Shown here: positions 8,021 to 15,793 of the stretch, in pieces | Numbering within the stretch: the first letter of the stretch is position 1 | How the letters are laid out: each line of letters starts with the position of its first letter | Source of the DNA: Rhizobium sp. Root1334 | GTDB taxonomy: Bacteria > Pseudomonadota > Alphaproteobacteria > Rhizobiales > Rhizobiaceae | Length of the DNA: 42,876 nt | Direction of reading: 5' to 3' | Assembly (NCBI RefSeq): GCF_001426665.1 | Contig: NZ_LMEY01000016.1 | Coordinates: 1 to 42,876, forward strand | Program-made: the position numbers and the translations under genes | Notes under the pieces: model-generated | Database searches by the model: none | The model's input: only the letters and a program-made list of their open reading frames with translations | Told to the model about the DNA's origin: nothing

Positions 8021-8812
8021 CTACTGCTTGGTCGAGACGGCCTTGGCGGCCTGATCGATTGTGTCGGCGACCACAGTCGGCTGCGTCATGAACAGCGCGT
8101 GGCTTGCCGATACCTTGGTGATCCTCGCCTTGATGCGGTCCGCCATGTGGATCAGCATCGCCTGATCGAATGCCTTGTCTTCGGTGGCGATGACGGCCCA
8201 ACTCGGCTTGGTGCGCCAGGCGGCGTTTTCGAGCTTCGTGGCGAAAGAGGCCATGTTGATTGGCACCTGCGAAGCGCTCATAAACGTAGCCTCGACATCG
8301 CTGACGTCATGCGCGAAACCGGCCTTGAATTTTGCCGGGCTGACATATCCAAAACCATCCTTGGTGGTCTCGATGACGAACTCCGACGCGGGCGCGAACC
8401 CTTCGTACTGCTGAGCCGTCGTCTCGCCAGCGTCTGGCGAAAGCGCAGAAACATAAACGAGGCCAGCAACCTTCGGATCTATGCCTGCTTCCGTAATGAC
8501 CGTGCCGCCCCAGGAATGTCCAACGAGGATGGCCGGACCATCCTGACGCTCCAGCGCCCGTTTGGTGGCGGCAACGTCATCTGCAAGAGAGGTCAGTGGG
8601 TTCTGCACAATGGTGACGCGATAACCACGCTTGGTGAGATTGTCGTAGACGCCCCTCCACCCGGAGCCGTCCGCAAATGCGCCGTGAACAAGCACGACAT
8701 TTTTGACGGACTGATTGACGGGGATCGTGTCAGCGGCATTTGCCGCCGTGGCGGTGGAGAATGCAGCGGCAGCTGCGATTGCGGCTATGGTGGTCGTTGC
8801 CTTGCTGGTCAT
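8021..8812 (-). CDS. Exported alpha/beta-hydrolase
   Basis: A 263-residue protein with an Ala-rich signal peptide (cleavage likely after ANA, near residue 26). It has the alpha/beta-hydrolase landmarks: the oxyanion HGAFADGSGW (43-52), the nucleophile elbow GHSWGG with Ser100, and a late His in SASHALF (about 238). It resembles esterase-like proteins found beside OhrR/MarR regulators in alphaproteobacteria. It is divergent from the OhrR-like gene and shares a 144-bp region with two identical palindromes, so it is probably repressed by that regulator and induced by organic peroxides or a reactive small molecule. The true substrate is unknown. Confidence 0.87.
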   Translation of the reverse strand: MTSKATTTIAAIAAAAAFSTATAANAADTIPVNQSVKNVVLVHGAFADGSGWRGVYDNLTKRGYRVTIVQNPLTSLADDVAATKRALERQDGPAILVGHSWGGTVITEAGIDPKVAGLVYVSALSPDAGETTAQQYEGFAPASEFVIETTKDGFGYVSPAKFKAGFAHDVSDVEATFMSASQVPINMASFATKLENAAWRTKPSWAVIATEDKAFDQAMLIHMADRIKARITKVSASHALFMTQPTVVADTIDQAAKAVSTKQ

Positions 8813-8829
8813 GGCTTTCTCCTTGTTGT

Positions 8830-8907
8830 TATAGCGATATCTGTTATCGCGATATCTATAAATTGTCAGACTTCGATAATGGCGTCAAGATAATTCTTAT
8901 CGCGATA
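8830..8907. promoter_or_regulatory. Operator cluster for the OhrR/MarR-type regulator
   Basis: The perfect 10-bp palindrome TATCGCGATA occurs at 8845-8854 and again at 8898-8907, 53 bp apart (about five helical turns). A one-mismatch copy, TATAGCGATA, lies at 8830-8839. All sit between the divergent hydrolase and regulator genes. One site lies close to each gene's start, as expected if one MarR-type dimer represses both promoters. Confidence 0.75.
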
Positions 8908-8956
8908 TTGGTTTCCGCTGTAACACGGGATATATGGAGCTACACAGGAGTTCAGA

Positions 8957-9424
8957 ATGACCAAACGCCACAACGATCCTCCGCGGCTCAAAGACCAGCT
9001 CTGCTACGCGATTTACACCGCCGGCATTGCCATTCAACGCGCCTATAAACCGCTCCTCGACGAACTCGGTCTGACTTACCCTCAGTATCTCGTCCTCAAC
9101 GTGCTTTGGAGCGAGGATGGACAAACGGTAGGCTCCATTGCCAACGCACTTGCCTTGGAATCCAGTACGCTGACCCCGCTTTTGAAGCGCCTTGAGGCAT
9201 CGGGGCTACTGCACAGAACTCGAAACCTCGACAACGAGCGGCAGGTCCTGGTCGCTTTGACCGACGAGGGCCGTGCCCTGCAGCACAAGGCCGGCTGCCT
9301 CAGCGACACGCTTCTCAAGACCTCCACGCAAACACCACAGGAACTGGCGGCGCTGAACCGGGACGTGCGTCATCTCCGCAACGCGATCTATTCCCAGATC
9401 GGCGGATGGGACGCGCCGGCCTGA
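8957..9424 (+). CDS. ohrR: OhrR-like MarR-family redox-sensing repressor
   Basis: A 155-residue winged-helix protein of the MarR family. The N-terminal DQLCYAIYTAG segment carries Cys16, at the position of the peroxide-sensing Cys of OhrR proteins, and LTYPQYLVLNVLW is the typical OhrR dimer/DNA-binding start. The recognition region is SIANALALESSTLTPLLKRLEASGLL, followed by the wing at NERQVLVALT. AGGAG stands six bases before the ATG at 8957. No ohr peroxidase gene is adjacent; the divergent gene is an exported alpha/beta hydrolase instead. The symbol reflects subfamily resemblance and not proven peroxide sensing. Confidence 0.85.
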   Translation: MTKRHNDPPRLKDQLCYAIYTAGIAIQRAYKPLLDELGLTYPQYLVLNVLWSEDGQTVGSIANALALESSTLTPLLKRLEASGLLHRTRNLDNERQVLVALTDEGRALQHKAGCLSDTLLKTSTQTPQELAALNRDVRHLRNAIYSQIGGWDAPA

Positions 9425-9474
9425 GCAAGTGGCCAGAAGGTTCAGCTCGGCGAAGCGGATGTCACCCTGCGCGA

Positions 9475-10446
9475 TCACCAGGTGAAGACGGTCTTGCCCC
9501 GGGTGCGCCCTTCGATCATGTCGCGGATGGCCTCGCGCGCTTCAGTCATTGGCACCACCGCTCCGACTTCGGGCGTGATGTTGTTCCGGATGACGAACTG
9601 CATCATGGCCTTCATTTCCTCGAGTGTGCCCATAATGGTTCCTCGGATGTCGATCTGTTCGACGAAGATGCGCAGCAGATCGGTCTCGGCGGTGTGGCCA
9701 GTCGTGATGCCGTTGATCAGCAAGACGCCGCCCCGCTTCACAGCTTTCAGGCTATCCGCCCATGTCGCAGCTCCGATATTGTCAACGACCGCGTCAACGC
9801 GGCGAGGAAGGACGTCGCCATGTCGGAATATCCGGTTGGCACCAAGACGCTCGGCGATCGCTGCCCCTTCATCATTGCGAGTCGTGACCCACACTTCGAA
9901 GCCAGCAGCCCGACCCATCTGGATGAGGGCCGTCGACATACCACCCGAAGCCCCCTGCACGAGAAGGGTCTGGCCGGGGATCAGCCGTGATTTGGTGAAG
10001 AGAGAGCGATAGGCCGTGAGCCAGGCAGTGCCGAGCAGTGATGCATTGAGCGGGGACAGACCTTCAGGAATAGGCACCGCGTTGCGCTTCGGAACCGCGA
10101 CATAGTCAGCCATTGTCCCGGGCACAAGCTCGCAGAGAACGTGCCAGTGAGGGTCAATCGTCTCGTCCCCCTTCCAGCTATCTCTCCCCATCACGGGGTA
10201 TAGCACGACGGACGTCCCGTCGTCGAGCAATCCTGCGGCATCATTGCCCAAGATCATCGGGAACGGGATCGGCTCCTCTTGGGAAGTCATCCCGCGAAGG
10301 GTGAAGATGTCGTGCCGGTTTAGGCTGGCATGTGTCACTTTCACTCGCACCCAGCCCTCTTTCACGATCGGATCAGGGCGTTCGCCGACGACAACAGAGG
10401 CAAGAGGGTCGTCGAGATTCGCTTCTTTTGCATAGACGGCGAACAT
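9475..10446 (-). CDS. Zinc-independent medium-chain alcohol dehydrogenase / quinone oxidoreductase
   Basis: A protein of 323 residues of the MDR superfamily. It has the N-terminal GroES-like fold (WVRVKVTHASLNRHDIFTLRG; ILGNDAAGLL) and a Rossmann domain with a GASGGMSTALIQMG nucleotide-binding loop. The structural-zinc cysteine cluster is absent, which points to a quinone-oxidoreductase-like NADPH enzyme. The frame is open 16 codons further upstream, but the ATG at 10446 has AAAGGAA just before it. It follows the SDR gene by 81 bp on the same strand, probably as the last gene of the NTF2/SDR/MDR operon. The substrate is unknown; reduction of reactive carbonyls is an inference. Confidence 0.85.
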   Translation of the reverse strand: MFAVYAKEANLDDPLASVVVGERPDPIVKEGWVRVKVTHASLNRHDIFTLRGMTSQEEPIPFPMILGNDAAGLLDDGTSVVLYPVMGRDSWKGDETIDPHWHVLCELVPGTMADYVAVPKRNAVPIPEGLSPLNASLLGTAWLTAYRSLFTKSRLIPGQTLLVQGASGGMSTALIQMGRAAGFEVWVTTRNDEGAAIAERLGANRIFRHGDVLPRRVDAVVDNIGAATWADSLKAVKRGGVLLINGITTGHTAETDLLRIFVEQIDIRGTIMGTLEEMKAMMQFVIRNNITPEVGAVVPMTEAREAIRDMIEGRTRGKTVFTW

Positions 10447-10527
10447 GGTGTTCCTTTCAAACCGTAATGAAAGTTTGGTGCTGCGCGGTGGCATCGATCG
10501 ATTGCCATCGGCCGCATACCGACACCC

Positions 10528-11316
10528 TCAAACCGTGCGGATGGTCCCGCCATCGATCACGAACTCGGCGCCGTGGATGGCAGCAGCACGGTCGGAGGCG
10601 AGGTAGGCGATAAGGTCGGCCACCTCTTCTGGCTCGGCTCCGCGCCCGATCGAGATCCCGCCCAAGGCATCGAGCACGGACTGCCGCGCGTCCTCGATCG
10701 TGCCGCCACTGGCAGTCCGAAGCATTTCGAGAAAGTCTCCAGTAGCATCGGTCATGATCCAGCCGGGCGAGACGGAGTTGACCCGCACGCCCTTGGGACC
10801 GAGCTCTTTCGAGAGTGACTTGCTGTAGGTTCTCAGCGCAGCCTTCGCGGCGGCATATCCTGTCGTGGATTCGGGCAGCGGCAGGACGGACTGAATTGAG
10901 GTGATGTGCACCACAGTGCCCTTGCCCCGCTCAAGCATCTGCGGGATCAACAGGCGATCGAGCCGGACGGTCGCCAGCAGGTTAAGGTTCAGTTCGGCGA
11001 GCCAGTGGTCGTCCGTCAGCGCGGCGAAGCCACCCGCCGGCGAAGCCGAGCCACCGATAACGTGGGCAAGGATGTCGATGCCGCCTAGCCGCTCCTGCGC
11101 CGCCTCAGTTACTGCTTCGCTGCCTGCCGCGGTAGTCAGGTCTGCCTGGACATATTCGACGCCCTCGATAGGATCCTTGATCGTGCGGGCGGTCGTCATA
11201 ACACGAGCACCACCAGCGAGAAAGCGCTCGACCGTGGCGCGGCCCAGCCCCTTGGTGCCACCGCTGACGAGCACGCGCTTGCCAGCGAACTCTTTGGAAT
11301 CTGCCTGGATGCTCAT
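10528..11316 (-). CDS. Short-chain dehydrogenase/reductase (SDR)
   Basis: A classical SDR of 262 residues. It shows the cofactor loop GGTKGLG (19-25), a modified NNAG-like motif (AHVIGGSA), the catalytic Ser139, Tyr153 and Lys157 (YAAAK), and the PGWIMTDAT loop. An Arg after the second beta strand (TTARTI) suggests NADP(H). Its start overlaps the stop of the upstream NTF2-like gene by four bases (ATGA), so the two are coupled. Such pairs often act on aromatic or polyketide-like carbonyls, but nothing here fixes the substrate. The operon is divergent from a LysR regulator that probably controls it. Confidence 0.9.
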   Translation of the reverse strand: MSIQADSKEFAGKRVLVSGGTKGLGRATVERFLAGGARVMTTARTIKDPIEGVEYVQADLTTAAGSEAVTEAAQERLGGIDILAHVIGGSASPAGGFAALTDDHWLAELNLNLLATVRLDRLLIPQMLERGKGTVVHITSIQSVLPLPESTTGYAAAKAALRTYSKSLSKELGPKGVRVNSVSPGWIMTDATGDFLEMLRTASGGTIEDARQSVLDALGGISIGRGAEPEEVADLIAYLASDRAAAIHGAEFVIDGGTIRTV

Positions 11317-11642
11317 ACCGTGGTCTCCAGAACCTTGATGGCGTCGTTCGCCAGCGTGAAGCGATAGGTGAAGCGGATCGGGCTGCCCGGGAAGTCACCA
11401 TGAGCGGGACCTTCGAGCACGACATCGCCGTCTTCTTCCCGAACAGTGTCCGGCGTGAAGATCGCCTTCACCGCGATCGCTTCGTCCTTGAGTAGCTTGC
11501 GGATCTCAGCCAGTCCCTCGTAACGCTTGCCGTTGTCGATGAAGACGGCGTCATCGAGGAAGGGCTTCATCATGCCGTCGATATCGAGACGGGCGTTTGC
11601 CTCGACATAGTCGGCGATTGGTTTGGGCAGGTTCATTGTCAT
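11313..11642 (-). CDS. NTF2-like / SnoaL-type small protein
   Basis: A protein of about 109 residues with the NTF2-like pattern: an N-terminal helix (IADYVEANARLDIDGMMKPF), then LDDAVFIDNGKRYEGLAEIRKLL and the curved-sheet C-terminus (PGSPIRFTYRFTL). Members are small isomerases, hydratases or binding proteins. Three close ATG codons exist (11648, 11642, 11636). I choose 11642 because GAGGAG then lies six to seven bases upstream. It is first in the operon, immediately divergent from the LysR gene and coupled to the SDR. Confidence 0.8.
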   Translation of the reverse strand: MTMNLPKPIADYVEANARLDIDGMMKPFLDDAVFIDNGKRYEGLAEIRKLLKDEAIAVKAIFTPDTVREEDGDVVLEGPAHGDFPGSPIRFTYRFTLANDAIKVLETTV

Positions 11643-11738
11643 GTTCATCTCCTCGATAGTGATGAAGCTAAGTTAGCAATGGACTTTTCTCCTGATAAGC
11701 AAGATAAATCGGCGTGACGTGTTGCGAAAATCAGGACA

Positions 11739-12650
11739 ATGACTCGGCATTCGCTAATCGAACTTGAAGCGGTTCTCGCGATCGTTCGGTGCGGCTCGTT
11801 TCGAGCGGCCGCGCTCGATCTCGGCATGTCGACCACGGCCATCAGCAACGCGGTGGGCAAGCTTGAGCGTGAGCTTGACGTTCGTTTATTCAATCGCACC
11901 ACGCGCAGCGTCTCGCTCACCTATGCTGGGCGTATCTTCGTCGCACAGATCAAACCAGCACTCGAGGGCATCCAGAAAGCGATGAATACGGCGCGCTCCC
12001 AACAGGAGACGCCGTCCGGCGTCTTGCGCATCAATGCCTTCGCGACGGCCGCGCGTGAGATCATGGCGCCGCTGGTCCTGAGCTATCTTAAGCTCTATCC
12101 GCAGGTTCATATCGACATCGTCACCGAGGGGCGACTTGTCGACGTCGTGGCGGCAGGCTTCGATCTGGGCGTGCGCAGCGCGGATCTGGTGCCCAGCGAC
12201 GCGATCGCCATACCGCTGGGTAAGATGCGGCGCATGGCGGTTGCCGCATCTCCCGCCTTTTTCGAAAACAGGGCTATCCCCGAAGTGCCGCAGGATCTGC
12301 TCTCTTACCCTTGCGTTCGCGGGCGACTTCCCAATGGCGCATTGTTCCGATGGCGGTTCGAGAAGGGCGGCGAAGAATTGCAGCTCGATGTCGAGGGCCC
12401 GATCACTCTTGACGAAGCATCCCTGGCGCGGATTGCGGTGACGAACGGCGTGGGGATCGGCTATTTCATGGAAACCGATGTCCGCGAAGACATCGCAGCA
12501 GGACGGCTCGTGCGCATTCTCGAAGACTGGACCCCGCCGCTCGTGCCGCTGTGCCTTTATTACTCCAATCGGCGCAATTCTTCCGCCGCATTCCAGGCCT
12601 TTATTGCGCTCGCGCGCGACTACGCGGCCGGACGGCTCGCACAGCCCTAA
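11739..12650 (+). CDS. LysR-family transcriptional regulator
   Basis: A 303-residue LysR regulator. The N-terminal winged helix-turn-helix (residues 5-62: [41 protein letters not shown]) is typical, followed by the linker helix and an effector-binding domain beginning near [15 protein letters not shown]. It most resembles the large branch of LysR proteins next to SDR/MDR detoxification operons. It is divergent from the NTF2/SDR/alcohol dehydrogenase operon with a 96-bp spacer, the usual place for a LysR target promoter, so it probably activates that operon and represses itself. The inducer is unknown. Confidence 0.9.
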   Translation: MTRHSLIELEAVLAIVRCGSFRAAALDLGMSTTAISNAVGKLERELDVRLFNRTTRSVSLTYAGRIFVAQIKPALEGIQKAMNTARSQQETPSGVLRINAFATAAREIMAPLVLSYLKLYPQVHIDIVTEGRLVDVVAAGFDLGVRSADLVPSDAIAIPLGKMRRMAVAASPAFFENRAIPEVPQDLLSYPCVRGRLPNGALFRWRFEKGGEELQLDVEGPITLDEASLARIAVTNGVGIGYFMETDVREDIAAGRLVRILEDWTPPLVPLCLYYSNRRNSSAAFQAFIALARDYAAGRLAQP

Positions 12651-13402
12651 GCACGATGGTGCGCGTCCGCAAAGTGCACCGCAGGTCCTTCACCAGCCAT
12701 TTGGACGACGCGGCGATTGGCGAAACGACGCTCCAAATACAGACAAGGATGATGTCCAAACTGCTACGTTGGAAGCGCAATGCTGTCATTGCTGCTGGGC
12801 GGCATGCGACCAAAATGCCTTGCTGCGTCTTCGCCTTGAACCAATTTGAACCTGTGACCCCGTCGCGAGAGGAAGGTATGATCGGCCTGTATTACTTCGC
12901 CATCGCCTACTCTGCCTTAGATGTCCTGCAAGCCACGTGCCGACGCCTTCTGCGACCAGCATCAATTATCGACGATGTGGTGGATCATGGAGAGCCTATC
13001 GGTATATACGCGCGATCCCGGCCAGAGAACGGCGGAGAGCTGACCGAAACATGGTGGTTCGCGGATGGGGCGCTCCAGCTGGGCCATCGGCCCATCACAG
13101 TTGATCATCGCCGGGGCTTGGCAGACCAGTTGTCGAACTGACGACCGGTTCGTTGTCGTGCTCTTCCCCTACACCGCAATGCCGTCACCCATACGATCTG
13201 CCTCGTCTGGGTCACGTGGTAGGGTGACGTTCAGGATGGTTCATGCGCGCAATACCGGGCAGGGCGCGACCTGGCCAAGCAGTCTATACGTCGCCAGCGG
13301 CGTGGGGCCAAACAGGCTAAATACAGCAAACTGGTCGCAGCAGAACAATACCAGTTTACCTGTTGAAAATAATTTTGCATAAGGAAGCTCTCTCTTAAGC
13401 AG
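12651..13402. other. 750-bp region without a convincing gene
   Basis: No recognisable gene lies between the LysR and GntR genes. The best small frame is 12878-13141 on the plus strand (87 codons), with a purine-rich GAGAGGAAGG just before its ATG. The predicted protein matches nothing I know, and its Trp/Arg/Gly-rich composition fits non-coding sequence. The region may be a decayed gene. Its last 75 bases hold the promoter and an inverted repeat in front of the GntR gene. Confidence 0.4.
13328..13357. promoter_or_regulatory. Inverted repeat upstream of the GntR gene (probable operator)
   Basis: The arms AAACTGGT (13328-13335) and ACCAGTTT (13350-13357) are perfect 8-bp complements separated by 14 bases. 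They stand 46 bases before the GntR start. The same ACCAG/CTGGT half-sites recur between the GntR gene and nanE, which suggests that both belong to this regulator. Confidence 0.6.
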
Positions 13403-14158
13403 GTGCTTCGATTGAGCGATCTAGCGGTTCTAACCCTCCTCACAAAAGCTCTGGCCAGCGAAAGTGGCGAGCCGCTTTACCGCAGGCTTGAAGATGCGAT
13501 CAAGGCGGCGATCGGGACAGCACATATCAAGCGGGGCGCCGTCATCCCCAGTGAACGCGCCTTGTGTGCGGCTCTCGACATTTCTCGGGTGACAGTACGC
13601 AAGGCCATAGACAATCTGGTTTCCGACGGTTTTCTCGATCGTCGCCAAGGTGCCAAAACTGTCGTTTCATCGCGTCTCGAGAAATCGCTGGCTACCATGA
13701 CCAGCTTTTCCGAGGACATGCGCTCTCGTGGTCTGGAGCCCGGTTGCGTATGGATTTCGCGTGATATTTCGCGGCCTTCGCCCGCCGAAATGATGGCTCT
13801 GGGGATTTCAGGCAGTGAAAAGGTCGTTCGGCTCAAGCGTTTGCGCACAGCCGACAATACCCCCATCGCTATCGAAATCGCGACCTTGCCGGCACGTTTC
13901 GTGCCCAACCCGCAGGCGATCCAGGCCTCCCTCTATGAATATCTGGAAGCCAATGGCGCGCTTCCCGTGCGCGCCCTCCAGCGGATGCAGGCAAAGCCCG
14001 CCAGCGAAGAGGAACGCGACCTTCTCGGCATCCCTGAAGCTGCCAGTCTGCTAATCATGGAGCGGCGCTGCTTTCTTGCTGACGGCCAGATCGTTGAGTT
14101 CACGCAAACTAAATATCGCGGCGACGTCTACGATTTCGTCATTGAGCTTATGCGATAA
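13403..14158 (+). CDS. GntR-family (HutC/NagR subfamily) regulator of the amino-sugar operon
   Basis: A 251-residue regulator. Its N-terminal GntR winged helix (PLYRRLEDAIKAAI... IPSERALCAALDISRVTVRKAIDNLVSDGFLDRRQGAKTVV, residues 24-90) is followed by a UTRA effector domain (MTSFSEDMRSRGLEPGC... RTADNTPIAIEIATLP). HutC/NagR-type proteins bind sugar phosphates such as GlcNAc-6-P. The gene precedes nanE by 69 bp, and matching half-site inverted repeats lie on both sides of it, so it likely represses itself and the nanEK-transport operon. The GTG start at 13403 has no strong ribosome site; an internal TTG is possible. Confidence 0.87.
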   Translation: MLRLSDLAVLTLLTKALASESGEPLYRRLEDAIKAAIGTAHIKRGAVIPSERALCAALDISRVTVRKAIDNLVSDGFLDRRQGAKTVVSSRLEKSLATMTSFSEDMRSRGLEPGCVWISRDISRPSPAEMMALGISGSEKVVRLKRLRTADNTPIAIEIATLPARFVPNPQAIQASLYEYLEANGALPVRALQRMQAKPASEEERDLLGIPEAASLLIMERRCFLADGQIVEFTQTKYRGDVYDFVIELMR

Positions 14159-14159
14159 T

Positions 14160-14187
14160 ACCAGTTAAAGTCCTGTTGCAATCTGGT
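14160..14187. promoter_or_regulatory. Inverted repeat between the GntR gene and nanE (probable operator)
   Basis: Half-sites ACCAG (14160-14164) and CTGGT (14183-14187) flank 18 bases, and the 10-mer AATACCAGTT at 14157-14166 is identical to 13347-13356 upstream of the GntR gene. The site lies 40 bases before the nanE start, where a repressor would block the promoter. Confidence 0.55.
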
Positions 14188-14227
14188 CTTGTCCTGCTAC
14201 CGTGATCACACAACAGGAGAGCCGGAC

Positions 14228-14914
14228 GTGCTGCTTGATATTCAAGCCTTAAAAAATGGACTAATCGTATCGTGTCAGCCGGTAAAAGGTGGCGCGATGG
14301 ACAATGCCGCAATGGTCGTCGGCTTCGGCCTGGCGGCATTGGATGGCGGTGCGGCGGGGCTCCGCATCGAGTCGGCTGACTATGTCCGCGCCGTCCGTTC
14401 GGCAACCGACAAGCCGATTATCGGATTGGTCAAGCGCGACCTCGACAACACGCAGGTGCGCATCACGCCATGGATCGAGGATGTCGATGCATTGGTAGCA
14501 GCCGGTGCAGATATCATCGCCTATGACGCAACCCAGCGCATCCGCCCGGTCGACACCAAGACGCTGATCGACCGTATCCACGCACATGGGCGCATCGCCA
14601 TGGCCGATTGCTCTATTCTGGCGGACGCCGAACGGGCACTGGCCGAGGGCGCCGAGATCGTCGGCACCACACTAGCCGGATATACCGGACCGGTAGAACC
14701 CACGGAGCCCGATTTCGCGCTGATCGCGGCGTCTTCGAAGCTTACGCCTCATGTCATCGCTGAAGGTAACGTCCGTACACCCGAGCAAGCCTCGAAAGCC
14801 CTTGCAAGTGGCGCGTTCACAGTGGTGGTTGGTTCAGCGATCACGCGCCCGGAACACGTCACCTCCTGGTTCCGCGCCGCGCTCGATGACACCCTCGCTT
14901 CGGTCGGAGCATGA
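14228..14914 (+). CDS. nanE: Putative N-acetylmannosamine-6-phosphate 2-epimerase
   Basis: A protein of 228 residues matching the NanE TIM barrel, which converts ManNAc-6-phosphate to GlcNAc-6-phosphate. Recognisable strands are GLIVSCQPVKGGAMDN near the N-terminus, KPIIGLVKRDL with the catalytic Lys, ADIIAYDATQR, MADCSILADAERALAEGAEIVGTTLAGYT, and VIAEGNVRTPEQASKALASGAFTVVVGSAITRPE with the phosphate-binding loop. The GTG at 14228 has AGGAGA eight bases upstream, whereas the longer frame has no such site. It is coupled by a four-base overlap to a kinase, which would supply its phosphorylated substrate. The product would feed NagA/NagB, which are not in the window. Confidence 0.9.
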   Translation: MLLDIQALKNGLIVSCQPVKGGAMDNAAMVVGFGLAALDGGAAGLRIESADYVRAVRSATDKPIIGLVKRDLDNTQVRITPWIEDVDALVAAGADIIAYDATQRIRPVDTKTLIDRIHAHGRIAMADCSILADAERALAEGAEIVGTTLAGYTGPVEPTEPDFALIAASSKLTPHVIAEGNVRTPEQASKALASGAFTVVVGSAITRPEHVTSWFRAALDDTLASVGA

Positions 14915-15792
14915 CCCGCATGATCGACCCGGATACTGTTCTCGCACTCGACATAGGCGGCACCAAGATGCTTGCCGCACTGGTGCGCGGAGGCGTTGTC
15001 CTGGAAAACCAAAAGGTGCCGACACCCCGCGGCGGCAATCCCAAACAGTGGCTTGAAGCGCTGTTTGCAGCCATCCCTTCGTGGCAGGGCCGTTACGCGA
15101 CAGCGGGCGCGGCCGTCACTGGCATTGTCGATCAAGGCTTCTGGTCGGCGCTCAACCGCAACACGCTTGACCTCCCGGATCGCTTTCCTCTTGCAGAAAC
15201 GGTTGCACGCCTTTCTGGAGTGCCGGTTCTCGCCGCTAACGATGCGCACGCAGCAGCCTGGGGCGAATTCCGTTTCGGCGCTGGCCAGAACGAAGACATG
15301 GTGTTTCTTACCATCTCAACCGGCATCGGCGGTGGCATCGTCGTCAACGGCAAACCGATGTTCGGCCTTGCCGGCCATTTCGGGCAGTTCCGCGTCGCCG
15401 AGGATGTTGCCGGGACGCTGGAAGATCAGGTTTCAGGTCACTGGATAGCTAGCCAGGCCAAGGACCATCAGGCAGGCGCAACCGCGCGCGATGTTTTCGA
15501 AGCTGCAGCCGCCGGCAAGACGTGGGCCATGGACATAATTGGCGCATCGGCACGCCAGACCGCCCAGCTTTGCCGCAATATCCATTTTGCACTCGATCCC
15601 CCGCGCATCGTCATCGGCGGCAGTATCGGGCTTGCGCCCCCCTATCTCGACACCGTCCGGCAGGCACTAGAAGGCCTGCCGCCGCGGCTCACACCGAAAA
15701 TCCACGCCGCCGCACTCGGGGAAAGTGCCGGTGTCGTGGGGATCGCCGATCTTGCAAAAAATCACCAGAAAAATCACATAGAGGAGAACTAA
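14911..15792 (+). CDS. nanK: ROK-family kinase, probable N-acetylmannosamine kinase
   Basis: A ROK sugar kinase of 293 residues. The ATP phosphate-1 motif is LDIGGTKM (13-20); LAANDAHAAAWGE and TISTGIGGGIVVNGK are the sugar- and phosphate-2-binding segments. The zinc motif C-x-C-G-x-x-G-C of most ROK kinases is missing and replaced by AGTLEDQVSG, which occurs in some rhizobial NanK-like proteins. It should phosphorylate ManNAc at C6 in the cytoplasm, directly before the NanE step. It overlaps nanE by four bases (ATGA) and ends one base before the binding-protein gene, so the three are one transcript. The substrate is inferred from nanE. Confidence 0.83.
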   Translation: MTRMIDPDTVLALDIGGTKMLAALVRGGVVLENQKVPTPRGGNPKQWLEALFAAIPSWQGRYATAGAAVTGIVDQGFWSALNRNTLDLPDRFPLAETVARLSGVPVLAANDAHAAAWGEFRFGAGQNEDMVFLTISTGIGGGIVVNGKPMFGLAGHFGQFRVAEDVAGTLEDQVSGHWIASQAKDHQAGATARDVFEAAAAGKTWAMDIIGASARQTAQLCRNIHFALDPPRIVIGGSIGLAPPYLDTVRQALEGLPPRLTPKIHAAALGESAGVVGIADLAKNHQKNHIEEN

Positions 15793-15793
15793 A

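Noticed and set aside
7850..8893. Long plus-strand frame of 347 codons
   Set aside because: It lies opposite the well-supported hydrolase gene and its operator region, and has no motif; a shadow of GC-rich codon bias.
12878..13141. Small plus-strand frame with a purine-rich sequence before its ATG
   Set aside because: The spacing is poor, the composition is not protein-like and no family is recognised; mentioned only within the intergenic entry.
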